Positions 1 to 12,030 of a DNA stretch of 64,000 nt are shown here, in pieces (the first letter of the stretch is position 1; every line of letters starts with the position of its first letter). Both the position numbers and the translations under genes were made by a program. This DNA is from Paramecium tetraurelia. Taxonomy: Eukaryota > Ciliophora > Oligohymenophorea > Peniculida > Parameciidae. The stretch lies in contig NW_001799499.1 of assembly GCF_000165425.1 (NCBI RefSeq), positions 310,001 through 374,000 of the forward strand, read 5' to 3'. A model generated the notes under the pieces. The model had not been told where the DNA came from, did not search any database, and worked only from the letters and a program-made list of their open reading frames with translations.

Positions 1-747
1 TATTTAAGTTGGCATTTTGATAAGTAAAGAAGCTTAATTGAAATTATTAAGTAATTTATATTAATTTATTTAAAACAGATCTTAAATTTCAACTTTACTT
101 GATCAAAGTTTGTATGAATGTGCGTAATATATTTCAGTGGGGAGCTCATAAGAAAATCATATCACATTATCATTGTATTCTAATAGATTTGTCCTTATTT
201 AAGAATAAGCAATTTTATTGCTCTCTTTTGAAATATTAATTTATTAATATTTAAGGAGATTGTACAAGATTCAAATTTAAAAATAAATGATTATTTTAAG
301 ATTATTACTCGGTCTAATATGGATAAAAGTGATGAATAGAAAGATTAAATTGAATTTCTTTTTAGTTTTCAATTTACATCTTTTGATATAGCAATTAAAT
401 CAATGATTAAGTGAAATATCCTTCAAAATTTGGATGATATGGTACCATTAGAAATTTGAATGAAATTTAATGAATTATTTTTATATAAAATAAAGTAGAT
501 TGAATAAGAACTATTGAGAACCCTTGTTAATTTGTCTTCAATTAATTAGAATTCATATTTGTAGCTTAAAACTCTTTTGATTAAATTTATTTTTCATTAT
601 ATCCTCTTAAATTGAGCGTTGATTTTTATAGGAAAAATTACAAATTATTATTATTACCTGTAAGTTAGTTATGAGTTCTAATTTATCAATTTCACAAAGT
701 TGTTTTAGTTGATGCTATTTATAATTTAATATTTATATAATTAATTT
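1..747. other. Unassigned left edge, no supported gene
   Basis: I cannot support a complete gene here. On the + strand a frame with MDKSDEQKDQIEFLF (from about position 319) stays open to a TGA near 412. Further open stretches follow, separated by TGA codons. This could be the tail of a gene that begins left of the window, a decayed gene copy, or chance, because TGA is the only stop and open frames of 60 codons are common by chance. The last 100 bases are AT-rich and probably hold the promoter of the SLC44 gene that starts at 748. Confidence 0.3.
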
Positions 748-3373
748 ATGCTTAATACTACTGAGCTTGACTAGACATTAAAAACTAATAAGGAGGCTTT
801 AGAAATTCCAAAGTTAATCGTTAACTCATCAAAAATTACTGTGGCTTCTTCAAATAATTTAAATAATAATAGTTAGGTTCCAGAAAAAAAAACTACTTTT
901 TTTCGTACTGAGGACAAGTTCTCAAGATTGGAGTAATATGAAGAAATTGATCGAAATGATGAATTGAACCTTCCTTTTGTTCCACCATAGGGATTCAAAG
1001 GACCAGTTGGTAAGTAAGTTTAATTTACTGATTAGTTGATCGGAAGGCAACTGATAAAGCATGGATAGGTTTATTTCTTATTGTATATGTGTTATACGGA
1101 GTTTACTCTTATTTTGTAATTGCAGGTGGAAATCCTGATAGATTGGCCAAATGGAATAGACTTTAGAGGCGAGATTTGTGGCATAGGGAGTTTAAAGAAT
1201 AAGCCCTTCTTATATTATGCTGGCCCAGTGATGGATATAGATGTGACCTGGTGTATTAGGTAATGTCCCCCATCGACAGGGAGAGAAACCTGCATGTACG
1301 ACACGGATCATATGACGGTGACTTCCTTTTGTTACATCCAAATGCAAGCAGATTAGATGGGTTATTACTGTATACCAAAAGAGCCCAAGAGCAGAGAACT
1401 TGTATTTGAATAGTTGGGATCAACGAGGAACACAATGAGAAGGATAGGATCAGATTTATGGCAATCTTGGGACATTACATTATGCGGCTTTGGCTTATCA
1501 ATTATTTTAAGTTATTTGTTTACAGTTCTGGCTAAATTTGAAAAAATCGCCGCTGGATTAATATGGGGAGCCATTATATTTGCAGAGGCTGGCTTACTTC
1601 TATACGGTTGGCTTTTCTATCTGGAATCAATTAGAGTAAATTATGGAATGAATTTAGGCCCACGAATTTAGATGTATTGATGGTATGAACTCAGATACTT
1701 GTGGTGGCCAAATAGTAACCACCTATTAGATATTAGCAATCGTATTTCTGGCTTTAGCAGCCATTTACTTAATTGTTACTTTAATACTTTTTAAGAGAAT
1801 TCAGAGAGGAATTTCCTTATTAAAAACTGCATAGCACATTATCCAAGTTTTAAGTTAGATTCGGTCATTTCCATTTATTGTTGCATTCATTGGATTGGTA
1901 GTGTGTTGTTTGGCATTTATCTTGGTATGTTTTGCAATGACAGTGGGGACAACAGAATTAACAAGAGCAAAATGTATAGATTTTATATATTAATTACTAA
2001 GATATTGATGGACATCTTCTTTACAAGGTCATCTACAATGATTACATATAGATGGGGCTAATCTATGTTGCATTTACTGTGTTTTTTACTTTAACTTTAA
2101 TTTTAACTATGAATGATATGTTCACGAGTTATGCCTTATCAGTTTGGTTTTTCACAAAATAGAAAGACACTGTCAGAATCCCTTATTGTTTTTCTTTCAA
2201 AACATTATTTCGTTACCATTTTGGTACTTGCGTGTTTATTGCTTTTAATCTCATGTTTCTTACAATTCCTCAATCAATAATGGATTATTCAAGAGTAGAT
2301 ATATTTATTATTCATAGAGTATTATGAGATTTCTTCCTTAAACCAGTAGTTGTGTAAGGTACACTTAGGCAAGTTGTATGGCATGTATTCATGCTTTTGA
2401 GGTGTTTTTAAGATATATATCTAAACATTCAGTTGTTTAAGTAGCCATTTGGTCTGAACCATATTATTAAAGTGCTAAGAAGGCTTACTTTTTAATCTTT
2501 AGAAATTAGGACAAAATTAAAGATTTAGATTTCCTTTAAACATTGATTGTATTCTAAATTAGAATGGCAACAGCATTTATGGCATCTATTCCAATTTATA
2601 TTTACATCAATTTTGCTGAATAAACATTTATGGGAAAACCAACATCAGGAATTGAATCACCAATCATCCCAACATTATATGTTTTCATTTGTGGAATGTT
2701 CTTTTCAAATATCTTCTAAGGCTCATATGATATTACTTGTAAAACCATTATCTAATTGTATTGCATGGACAGTGAAATGTTTTTTGGTGAATAAAGATTT
2801 GTGGAATAATTCATTCGAGAGTTTATGGAATTCGTAGGAAAAATAGAGGACAAGGAATGGAAGATAGGATTTACAAAATAAATTAAATTTAATAAAGATA
2901 AATTCAATGAGAAATTGAAAAATTATAATGATTCAGACAATGATTCGGAATCAGAATAAGAATATGATATTAATGAAGATGAAGAACCATAAAGTGATGA
3001 AAAAAAAGCAACTTAAAAAAAGAAAATCGAAGATGATCAATATTTTGATTATGATGAAAAAGTTGATAGAGGTAACGCTTTCATTGGATTACCTTTGGAG
3101 TATAAACCAAAAAATGATGTAACCAAGAAACCACCTGAAGAATTAGGAAATGCATCTCAATCTGTTATTCAAGATTAGACTATGGTCGCAGGAGATCAAA
3201 CTATGGCTTTAGGTAGCAATAAATAATTAAGACTCAAAACTCCCATTCTTAATACCAGTCAGTAGTCTTTCTAAATTTTATTAAACGCGAACGATAAAAG
3301 TTAAATTAGTTAAGTTAGTGATTTGGATGAAAAACCTTAAAGAGAGAAAGTTATCAAAAAATAAAGAATATGA
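748..3373 (+). CDS. Choline transporter-like protein (SLC44/CTL family)
   Basis: Multi-pass membrane protein of the SLC44 family, which moves choline and related substrates across membranes. The N-terminal 75 residues are hydrophilic. They are followed by DRKATDKAWIGLFLIVYV (first membrane helix), GGNPDRL, the extracellular DFRGEICG and CPPSTGRETC cysteine motifs, and about nine further hydrophobic segments. The C-terminus is a long acidic, then Q/K-rich tail ending KPQREKVIKKQRI. Introns are visible at about 1011-1036 (GTAAGT...TTAG), 1637-1658, near 1975-2003 and near 2297-2320; each restores the frame. Between GGNPDRLA and NGIDFRGEICG the frame slips by one base (about 1140-1155), which only an unusual intron choice would explain. 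It resembles the SLC44 gene at 61897-63905 in family but not closely in detail. Family assignment is confident; substrate is inferred. Confidence 0.85.
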
Positions 3374-3388
3374 TCAATAAAATATATA

Positions 3389-4715
3389 TCAATCAATAAA
3401 TATTTTTAATAGTGAAGAGCATATTTAGTTTTCTAATCTTACTCGTATATCTATATCAACTCTCATTTCATCATTTCCTTTCATGGGATATTTGCATCTA
3501 TATCTTAATGATAAAAGTCTAAATAAATGTTGAAACTCAGCATCCTCTTCATTATTCTTATCACTCTTTCGCTTTTGAGTAGATAATTGAGCCAAGCATT
3601 CCTCTAACCATAAGTTTGTATTGTCTCTTCTTTCAGATAAATTAAATTGATCCTCCCCAAGTGCTATCCTTGCCATATGGTCATTCAAAATCAATTTGCC
3701 ATAATAAGGGAAATATATCTTGATAAATGATTTCATTCTATTATTGTTTACAATATTTACTTTCTGTACAAATATAAAACAACTAGAAATCCTCTGACAT
3801 TTCTACTTTTTAGTTCCTTTGCATTTATTGAGAATAATATGGCAGAACTCTATTTTCTATTGAAAGCTTGATTAGCAGATCTAACAAAAATTTCAAAAAT
3901 GATATCCGTAACAGATTCTCTCATATAATGCATCAATGCCAGAATTCCATCTAATAAATTTTTATCTTCTGAGATTTTAACATAGACAGGTTATGATTTC
4001 TATTTCATATCATCTTTATCTGCATTCATTTATAGACAATCTTTTAATTTACGTTATGTTTTGGCCAATTCAGTATTTGCATCATTCAATTCAGATTTTA
4101 ATTTGTTTATTTCATCTTATAAATTTTTAACTTAACGATTCAAATCTGAATTTGCTTTTTTCAAATTATCATTCTCAACTAAAACAGGTAGATTCATCTC
4201 CTTCTATTCATTCTAAACCTTTTTTCTTTCTTAGTTGATTGCTTCTTAAATTCTATTCGCAATTTGTGCTTTGAGCAATTAAAGTTCATTAGTGAGATCT
4301 TGAATTTATTAATCCTTCAATTTTAGAGTTCTCTCTAATTCTCTGAGTTTAGAAGGATCAAATTCATCTTTATTAGAAATTTGATATTTATTCTGCGGCA
4401 ATCTATTCAAATGGTAAAGTTCTTCTTCTAAATATTTCACTCTTCCATTTAGTCTAGAGAGTTCAATATTTCTTTTAATTAATCAAAAAAATACTTTTAT
4501 GCCACAACAGCTTCAAAATTGTATTACATATCCGTGATTATAGCTCTCAATCTCAAATTATCTTCCTCATGTAAACCCTTGATAAAATGCAATCTATCTA
4601 AGGTTTAGGATAGTGATGAGATTTCCTGAATATTGAACAAATTAAATACACTATTTCTGATATCAATTCCTTGAAGGAGATTTGGAATGAGATACTCGTC
4701 GTTAGCAATTTACAT
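3389..4715 (-). CDS. Coiled-coil protein, unknown function
   Basis: Begins MQIANDEYLIPNLLQGIDI and has about 425 residues. The middle (roughly residues 90-250) is a long charged coiled coil, with heptad-like stretches such as LRELERTLKLKDQQIQDL. The C-terminal 130 residues are a different, more globular region (LLDGILALMHYMRESVTDII, then HLFRLLSLRYRCKYP). Two introns restore the frame: one of about 23 nt near 4480-4503 and one at 3738-3760 (GTAAATATTGTAAACAATAATAG). The gene ends at a TGA 15 bases from the convergent SLC44 gene. I do not recognise a family. The coiled coil suggests a cytoskeletal or centriolar role, but that is only a guess. Confidence 0.75.
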
Positions 4716-4883
4716 TTAATAATTTAATTTTACAATTAATGAAAATACAGCTCTGTATGTAATAACATTAGCATTATATGAGATTTCAAGATGGGTATTT
4801 TTATGTGCAATCAGATTTACTTGATTAGCATAATGAGACCCAAACTTTTTTGATTTATTAATATAATATATAAATTATTAAAC

Positions 4884-5160
4884 ATGTCTCAAGAACACGA
4901 TTTAGATGACATAGCTGAACAACAATTGGCAGAATAAACTGCTCTAAGCTAGATTCCTTCAATTCCTGATCAGGCCTTGCCAACTCGACAATATTTAGAG
5001 AAAGCAGTTATCGATCAATTGCATGGTAGATTTAGTTAATTAAATTCAAGATGCCTTAAAGGCTTTGGCAAGGGAGAGACCCAAAAATCCAATCGAATTT
5101 TTTTCATATTATTTGTTGACTCAGCATTGCAACAAAAAGCAAGAATTACAAGAATAATGA
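4884..5160 (+). CDS. DPY30: DPY30 homologue, histone methyltransferase complex subunit
   Basis: A protein of about 84 residues with one intron of 25 nt near 5028-5052. The C-terminal half carries the Dpy-30 motif: LPTRQYLEKAVIDQL, then ALKALARERPKNPIEFFSYY. This two-helix motif dimerises and binds ASH2L in SET1/COMPASS H3K4 methyltransferase complexes, and can dock onto A-kinase-anchor-like helices in ciliary proteins such as radial spokes. Ciliates use Dpy-30 domains in both settings, so nuclear versus ciliary location cannot be decided here. The acidic/Q-rich N-terminus (MSQEHDLDDIAEQQLAEQ) is typical of the nuclear form. Length and motif match the family well. Confidence 0.9.
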
Positions 5161-5216
5161 AATTAACTGCAGTATAATTGTATAATCCCAATGTGATAAT
5201 AATTATTTAAATATTA

Positions 5217-6038
5217 ATGCTTAAGCATCTTTATGATACAGATTGCGTAACTTGGTCTCCACAAGGAAAATTGTTTCAAGTGGAATATGCTATGGAGGCA
5301 GTCAAATAGGGAAGTATTTGTTTAGGCCTCAAATCAAATGATTTTGTTGTATTATGCAGTCTGAAACGATAACCATCTGAATTAGCTGGTTATTAAGAAA
5401 AGTAATTCAAAATTGATGATCACATGGCAATTGCAATAGCTGGCTTAACTGCTGATGCTCGTAATATCCATTTATAATTTATTTAGGGGTACTCTGTAAA
5501 TATATGAGAACAGAATGTTTAGAATATAAATATACATATGAATCTCATCATCCAGTTGGAAGACTAGTATTCAAAGTGGCAGAAAGTATTTTAATACCAC
5601 ATAATTCAAGAGTCACAACATAAAACATAGAGTGGAGCCAAAAGACCCTATGGAGTAGGATTATTAGTTGCAGGCATCGATCCAAATGGTGTACATTTGT
5701 TTGAGACTTGCCCATCAGGAAACTATTATGAATATAAGTGTCAAGCAATAGGTTCAAGATCATAGGCAGCCAGAACTTATTTTGAAAGTTGGTTCCATCT
5801 ATTCGAGAAAAGCACTTTAGAATAGCTAATTCTACATGGCTTGAGTGCTCTTAAGAAGGCAATCATGGAAGACGAAGAGTATTTATTCAATTGCTATTTT
5901 AGATTAAATGAAAAAAATGTAGAAGTGGGAATTCTAGGGAAAAATCAGAAATTCATTCATCTTAATGCATAAGAATTAAAAGACTATATAGTAAAATTAG
6001 AAACATTCAATGCAAACACTTAAATTCAGCAAGAGTGA
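5217..6038 (+). CDS. PSMA1: 20S proteasome subunit alpha-6 (PSMA1 type)
   Basis: Structural alpha subunit of the 20S proteasome outer ring. The N-terminal alpha signature is present: [20 protein letters not shown], then MEAVKQGS. Later blocks follow PSMA1 closely: [47 protein letters not shown] and RSQAARTYFE. There are two introns, at 5461-5486 and 5586-5610 (GTATTTTAATACCACATAATTCAAG). Removing the second joins AEK to SQHKTQSG in frame. The gene ends with a polar tail and a TGA, 54 bases before the convergent coiled-coil gene. No catalytic threonine is expected in an alpha subunit. Assignment to the alpha-6 paralogue rests on the ALKR-like region (CSLKRQPSELAGYQEKQ) and TADAR. Confidence 0.95.
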
Positions 6039-6092
6039 TGGTTAAATATTAATAATATTGGATATATTTATATAGAAACACTTGAGGTCCAA

Positions 6093-8399
6093 TCATTTTT
6101 CTATATTAAACTTTTATCCATATGCAAAGTTAGTATTTAGCTTTGTATCTCTTCTATCTGGTTACTTTTGTTTTTCTAGAAATTATTACTATTAATACTA
6201 ATTTGCTCCTTTTCTTCCTTTCCCCACTCTTCAATCACTAATTTGTAATCAAATCTACGGACATCTGATTCGCCTTATAACTCAAATAATCTTAAAAAGA
6301 AATAATCAAAGGCTTCACTGCTGAGATTTATTCCAATATAGTTAAATGCCTTAGTTAACTAATCTTTTGTCAATAGAGCCTAATTAAATGTGGGCAAATA
6401 GGATAAAATTGACTTTTTAAATTTAATTATTTAAGCACTAATCTCATTATTATATTATCGTTCTTCATCCTCTGTGAATAATCTACATTTTCCTACTATT
6501 TGTTTAAAAATGCTTCTCACTATTTATAATTGACTGGATGCCTCTTCATCATATTCTACAAAATCTTATGAGTTATCTTCAATCATATATCTAGCCAATA
6601 AGTACATTTTCTCGACGTCTTTTAACTCAAAAGGTCTGTCACTTAATTTTAAAGCAATATCTTTTATTGAGATCTTGCCTTTTTATTTTATCTAAGGATC
6701 AAAAAAGTCATTTTCAACTACATCTTCTAATTTTAATTTCCTCAATCTAAATCTCATATTCAATTCTAAGCCTAAGTCTTTAATATCTTCTTATTTAACT
6801 GTTCTTCTTCTTCTGATACCACCACTCTATGGTCGCTGTTTATTATTTGATTTATCTTCCTAGTGTAATCCTAATTGGTTGCCATAATTATGGTTTTATA
6901 GTTAATTTATAGGTAATTAAGACAGAGGGGGTTTGGAATCCTTTTCAAAACTTGGTATAACACCCATAGTACCCATTTTTGCTAATTTAGTTGTTGAAGT
7001 TCTTTCACTTTTTCTCTCAGATTTCTAATACTATAGATATTCTTCAGAGATATCTTACTATGCAACTTATAATAATAAATTCTTAAATTTATCGTCTACT
7101 AATTCAAATTAATTCTTATAATATTCCATATCATTTTCTAATTACTTTCTTTCTTTTTCTAATTATTTAAAGTTCTCTTATTCATAATATTTCATTTCCT
7201 ATATTTGTTTTTCTAATTGAGTTATAGTTTCATTCTTTTCATCATTATTAATTTTAAATTCAATAATATTTTATTCTAATTCTCTAATGTGCAAATCATC
7301 ATTATGAGTTTTGGTTGCTTTAATAATTAAATTGTTGTTAATGGTCTTTAAATTTTAGATTTCTTATTATAAAATTTCGCATTTATTATTGTATTCTTAT
7401 ACTTATTATTATAATTGCTTTGTTTGTTCCTCCGCTCTTATTTTCAATGAATCAAATTATTCACATTTAACTTATGCATCGAGCAATTCTTCATCCTTTA
7501 ATTTAATCAGTCCATTAAATTAATCCATTTCCTATTAAAGAGAATTGATAACTTTCATCTGAACATAAAATTTCTCTTCAAAATTATCCATCTAAACAGC
7601 CCTAATATCAAAAATGTTAATACATCTTTTAAGCTGCCTAATTTCTTAATGCTTAATCCAACAAACTTCTAAGTCTGATTGATTCTTCTATATAGTTTTT
7701 TAACTCAGCTTCAATTTCTTAAATTTTTGTTAATTTTATATGTTTCTTCAATATTGTTAATTCTGCCTCTCTCTCTGTCAACTATGACTTTACATCTTTC
7801 AGAGTTTTTTTAAGGTTGTTCATCAAAAGATAATCACCTAATGGTTGATGTCCTTGACCAGTTTGGATGTAATTATCCAAATTATCAAGAAGTTTTTCTA
7901 ATTTTGAATTCTCCTTTTAAAGTTACCCATTTTTAGTTTTGGATCTAATATTCTCCTCTGTCAATTTATTTATTTATTATTTGAGTTCAAATTATTCCTC
8001 ATAAAGTGTTTCTTTTTCTTTCTTGATATTTTTAGGTAACTTCTTATCTGCAAACTATGAAGGCGGATGTAATAAGATGGCATTAATACTTAATTTTAAC
8101 AATCATTATATACTCTATTCCTTGCTTATCAAAATTATCATAATCTTACTCTTCTATAATGACTTCTTCGTCAGTTCTTTTCTTCCCTCTGGATTAAGAA
8201 GTAAATGTTACAATTTAGAATTTTTTGTTACTATGGCTGAATGTGGTCTAACATTAGGTAACTTCTTTGTGCCTCCATAGGTGTTTGCCAATTAAGCAGG
8301 CATACGAGACTTCGCACTATCAGGACGCCCTTTTAAATTGTATGCCTAAATTTCATTAAATTTTACTGAAGAAGGTCGACTTTAAAAATCGAATTCCAT
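6093..8399 (-). CDS. Coiled-coil protein with C-terminal EF-hand-like region
   Basis: A protein of about 740 residues starting MEFDFQSRPSSVKFNEIQAY. The first 120 residues are basic and P/S-rich. A long coiled coil follows (KKEKETLYEEQFELKQQINK onward), including a conserved-looking block GQGHQPLGDYLLMNNLKKTL. The C-terminus (DYFFLRLFELQGESDVRRF region) looks like paired EF-hand helices without clear calcium loops. The coiled-coil part recalls IQCE-type ciliary proteins, but I cannot confirm this. Near 8130-8190 the frame closes only if two introns flank a 7-base exon (GAATAGA). A final intron of 23 nt near 6173-6195 leads to the ending DTKLNTNFAYGQKFNIEK. Confidence 0.75.
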
Positions 8400-8426
8400 T
8401 TATAATTTAAATAATAATTGATTCAT

Positions 8427-8930
8427 TCATTCAACAATAATATCTATATTATTGATTTCATCCTCTACTTTATTTTTATTAAATAATTAAATTTAGATAT
8501 CATCATCATCCCAATACAGCCTTATTCCTCTACTTTCCCATTTGTGATTATATTCATCCAATTTTAATTAAACTTATTTTTCTGCTCTTTCGAAACTAAA
8601 GAATGGACAGAGCAAAGAAAACCCACAACTGAATGGAATTAACATATATGAAAGTGTGATTAGTTTTTAAGAAGGCCAATTAATTGCTATTGTTTTATTT
8701 AGATCATCAAAAAATAACCTTAGATCTTGATCACTAATGTACTCAATAATTAATGTATTTTGTCTCAAAAAATAGTAAGGATATAGTTTAGATAACACAA
8801 ATCTACTGCCTTTTGTTTTTAAATTAATTACCGCGTTGGCGTCATATAATTAACTGTATTGTCTCTTTAATTTATTTTTAGTTGTTTATGTATGAGTTTA
8901 TATTTCCGAAGATTTTTTATTTTAAAACAT
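8427..8930 (-). CDS. GOLGA7/Erf4-family protein (palmitoyltransferase cofactor)
   Basis: A protein of 167 residues without introns, starting MFQNKKSSEIQTHTQTTKN. After a basic N-terminus comes SRFVLSKLYPYYF. Then the Erf4/GOLGA7 fold appears: LRLFFDDLNKTIAINW, a short hydrophobic hairpin (LSYMLIPFSCGFSLLCPFFS), FERAEKQVQLKLDEYNHKW and RGIRLYW near the end. In animals and yeast, GOLGA7/Erf4 proteins bind DHHC9/Erf2-type S-acyltransferases and are needed for palmitoylation of Ras-like GTPases at Golgi or ER. The order of blocks and the length fit that family; overall similarity is modest. The next gene on the same strand begins 28 bases after its stop. Confidence 0.65.
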
Positions 8931-9117
8931 AATTATATTTATCTAAGTTTTGAATTTACTTTTATGAATAAAAATCAAAGTATGAATTAGATAAAGGGCG
9001 ATATTAATGTTTATCTAAAATTATAAAACTAGGATATCAATTAATATTTATTTGAGTAAAGCAAATGAAATTACTAAATTATTTAATATGATTAATTGTT
9101 TAATATTATTAATCGTT

Positions 9118-10828
9118 TCATTCGGCATGTCCAAGTTTTGCTGCTTTATAATCTTCTGCAAAATGCAACAAAGAAGCTGTAAAGACTGCTAACATTTTTG
9201 CTTTACCCTAAGTTAAGATAAATGAAATGGTCTACATCTCTTATTTATTCCCAAATTAAAAACACTGTAGCGCCCAATCTTCTAGCAACTGAGATCACAT
9301 ACTTGGCATTACTCTCGATTTCTTCTGGGGTTTCACCTTAAGAATTGAATGATTAACCATAATTACCTTTTTAAACAAAGTCCCAATCAATAGCTCTTGG
9401 CTCAATTGAATTCAAAAGTCTGAAGAAGAAATGACTTGTCTTAGCCTTTGGATCCTTGAATGAAGCTAATCTCTCAGCTTCAGGGACCTTCTTATTGGCT
9501 GCCTCTAAGATTTGGTCATCCTTTTGGTCTCCCATTGTCTATTGGATTATGATAAAATGAATTACCTTTAAGACATCTAATCTAAACAATTACCAGATGA
9601 CACCCAAGATGAGTTTCTTCTTTCCATCTACAAAATCAACTCCACCAACGTTGACAAGAGTAATTTTGAATGTTTTAGCTTATTCCAAAGAGTAGTTAGC
9701 ATTTTGAACTTTAATAATTCTTGATTTGGCTGGGATTTTAACATTCTTCCAATTAATTGTTTATGGCTTTAATCTTTCTAACAATCTATTGAGATTGATT
9801 CCATCTCTCATGTCTTCAATTAAATTATTGATGTATCCATCTTCTATATTAAGACTGTTAATCCACATTTTGAATACTCTTTCATCCATGCTGCTTTCAG
9901 GATCATCATCTTCTTATAACATTTTCGTTTTTTCATAATCTTCTTGACTTGGTGTCAATCCAGGACAAGCATTGAAAATTTAAGCACAGAACAACAAGTT
10001 CAATTTTGAATTTCCTTTAACTATATGGACTGGTCTCATGAATTTAGGAACACCAATAGATTCAGCATTTTATATAATAGTTTTAGCTCTGTTTTCTGGA
10101 TCTTAACCGAGTCCATCCAAGCTACATCTATCCTTATCTAATTGATTGAGCAAGACTATATAGTTTTCACCATCTTGCAAGTCCTTATCAAAGTTATTTA
10201 CTTGTCTTTGAGCTTTGGCTTCTTTCAAATGATGATTGAACCATCTTAAAAGCAATTAATCAGGTGGTAATTTAAGAATGTCTCCTATTTCTTCTTCCTC
10301 CTTTTTGAGTCTTATCAAGAATGGATTTTCTTTCAAATTTACCATTTTTGTTGTTTAAATCTATTACATTATGGAATAATAATACCTTAATGATTTACCA
10401 AACCAATCCAAGAATAATGTGCTCTCTTCTATCTTTAATTAAGTCGGGTCTGATATTAACAACTACACATCCGATTGATTTGGCTGATTGGATGGCTAAA
10501 TTCAAGTTGATCTATAAGAATATATGTCATTCAGAAATACATTTTCATTGAAGATGTTGAGTGGCTTCTTCACATTTATGGCTCTTGGATCAATTGCTCT
10601 ATGTTATGCCAAATTGATGATTTTACAAAGAAGAATACCATCTCCCACTTTGATAAACATATCATTTGTTTCTGGATCCATTGGCAAAATGTCAGCAACA
10701 TCTTTGTCGTCTCTAAGGTAGTAATTGATGTGATCACAAAAGGATGACACCTCGTCTTGAGAATAAGTGTGATGAGATCCATCACCCTTTTCTACCTTTA
10801 AGGCTTGCATTTGCTTCAGATTATCCAT
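9118..10828 (-). CDS. Fimbrin/plastin-type actin-bundling protein (calponin homology repeats)
   Basis: A protein of about 530 residues made of tandem calponin-homology (CH) domains, the actin-bundling core of fimbrin. Diagnostic blocks in order: VGDGILLCKIINLA and RAINVKKPLNIFNEN (CH1); SIGCVVVNIRPDLI and ILGLVWQIIK; LKLPPDQLLLRWFNHHL and the CH2 block with ENRAKTIIQNAESIGVPKF; NACPGLTPSQEDYE (linker and CH3); MWINSLNIEDGYINNLIEDM; VGGVDFVDGKKKLILGVIWQ; and the CH4 block LNSIEPRAIDWDFVQKGNYG. Introns of 25-29 nt near 9217, 9540-9566, 10350 and 10510-10540 all restore the frame; one excises a segment that would otherwise read through. There is no N-terminal EF-hand pair, unlike animal plastins but as in some protists. 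Confidence 0.92.
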
Positions 10829-10850
10829 GTTATTTAATAATATAATTTAA

Positions 10851-11375
10851 TCAAGATATTTCTTTGTCTTAAATTGCGGAATTTTATTACAACGCTATAT
10901 CTTCCTGGTGTTACTTTTCAATCACTTATTCTGTTTTCTCTTTATTTTTATTTTTTTTCTTAGCACTCTTATTTTTAGACTCCACTGTATGCTTTTTCAA
11001 TATTGCTATTCTCTTTTTGTATTCTATCGATTTTTGAAAATCCTTTAGATTGCAAATGCACATATGATAATCATCCAGTTCAGTCTCCGGAATCACCATA
11101 GCATGGTTTTCCTTATCTATCTCCTCATCATCTATAAAGGAGTCCTCTTGATCATACACATTTTGACCCTTTTCATAAGCAATATCCTTTTGCATAGCTC
11201 CTGTTTTCCGAGCAATTTAATAAGGGTTGTCTAATTTACCGTATTGAGCGCATCTTTAGACGATATTATCAATTAGATTCCTTTTTACATTATGAATTTG
11301 CTCTTCCTAATATATGGGAGACTTAAAGAATTTCCCTTCAGGGGTCTCAATATCAATTACAATCCATTCATCCAT
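10851..11375 (-). CDS. Ubinuclein/HPC2 (HRD) domain protein, HIRA-complex candidate
   Basis: An intronless protein of 174 residues. The centre carries the Hpc2-related domain signature: NVYDQEDSFIDDEEIDKE followed by ETELDDYHMCICNLKDFQ. This resembles the ubinuclein/Hpc2 pattern YD..DSFID..E and the small hydrophobic block that binds HIRA, a chaperone for replication-independent histone H3.3 deposition. The N-terminus (MDEWIVIDIETPEGKFF) is acidic, and the C-terminus is K/N/Q-rich with a strong basic patch KNKSAKKKNKNKEK that could act as a nuclear signal. It is short for ubinuclein but near the minimum containing this domain. Its stop lies 22 bases from the fimbrin start. Confidence 0.65.
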
Positions 11376-11589
11376 TTCTAATACAATTTTATTTAGTTTT
11401 AAAATTATCTTGCAATATATAATATATTGATAAAAATTAATTGTTACAACATAAATAAATTTACTCAGTTTTTCATATAATATGTATAATATCTCCTAAT
11501 AAACTTAACTCATCATTGATAGTATTTAAATAATACATTAATTACTTACTTTTAATCATTTTAATATACTTAGTTTTTTCCTATTTGAA

Positions 11590-12030
11590 TCAGCACTTTA
11601 ATTTTACAATGTTATTTATTATTAATACTCCATCTTTCACTCTTAATAGTAAAACACATCTTCTAATACTTGGATTCAAAAATTCTATTTATTTCTAATA
11701 TAAATCATTTAGAACTTTATTCTAAAACTTTTTCAACTAAAAATACAAATCTTCTTCTAATAATAGTTTTTTCCACAAAAAATTAGTATCATCTAGCTAT
11801 TTTTTCAAATTAATATTCATGTATAGGTAAAGATGCTATAAAAAACTATTGAATTTCACTATCAATACATTTTGATCGAAATTGAACTTAATATTAAATG
11901 ATTCTTTATATATATCCCATTTAATTGGATAATATAATTTCGTGTTATAGCCTAAAAAAAATGATTCAAATTAATCTCTAACAATAGAAAATTAATGTGA
12001 TTTACAAATTATCCAATTTTATTGAATCAT
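11590..12030 (-). CDS. Small unknown protein
   Basis: An intronless open frame of 146 codons from MIQQNWIICKSHQFSIVRD to VKDGVLIINNIVKLKC. The middle is charged and leucine/lysine-rich (LDDTNFLWKKLLLEEDLYFQ), with helical potential. I recognise no family. The + strand shows no better candidate over the same bases. Composition resembles the neighbours. The gene could be real or an old decaying copy; the absence of introns gives no splice-based support. Confidence 0.5.

Noticed and set aside
10321-10828. Several overlapping short ORFs on both strands
   Set aside because: All are fragments or shadows of the fimbrin gene once its short introns and the TAA/TAG = Gln code are applied.
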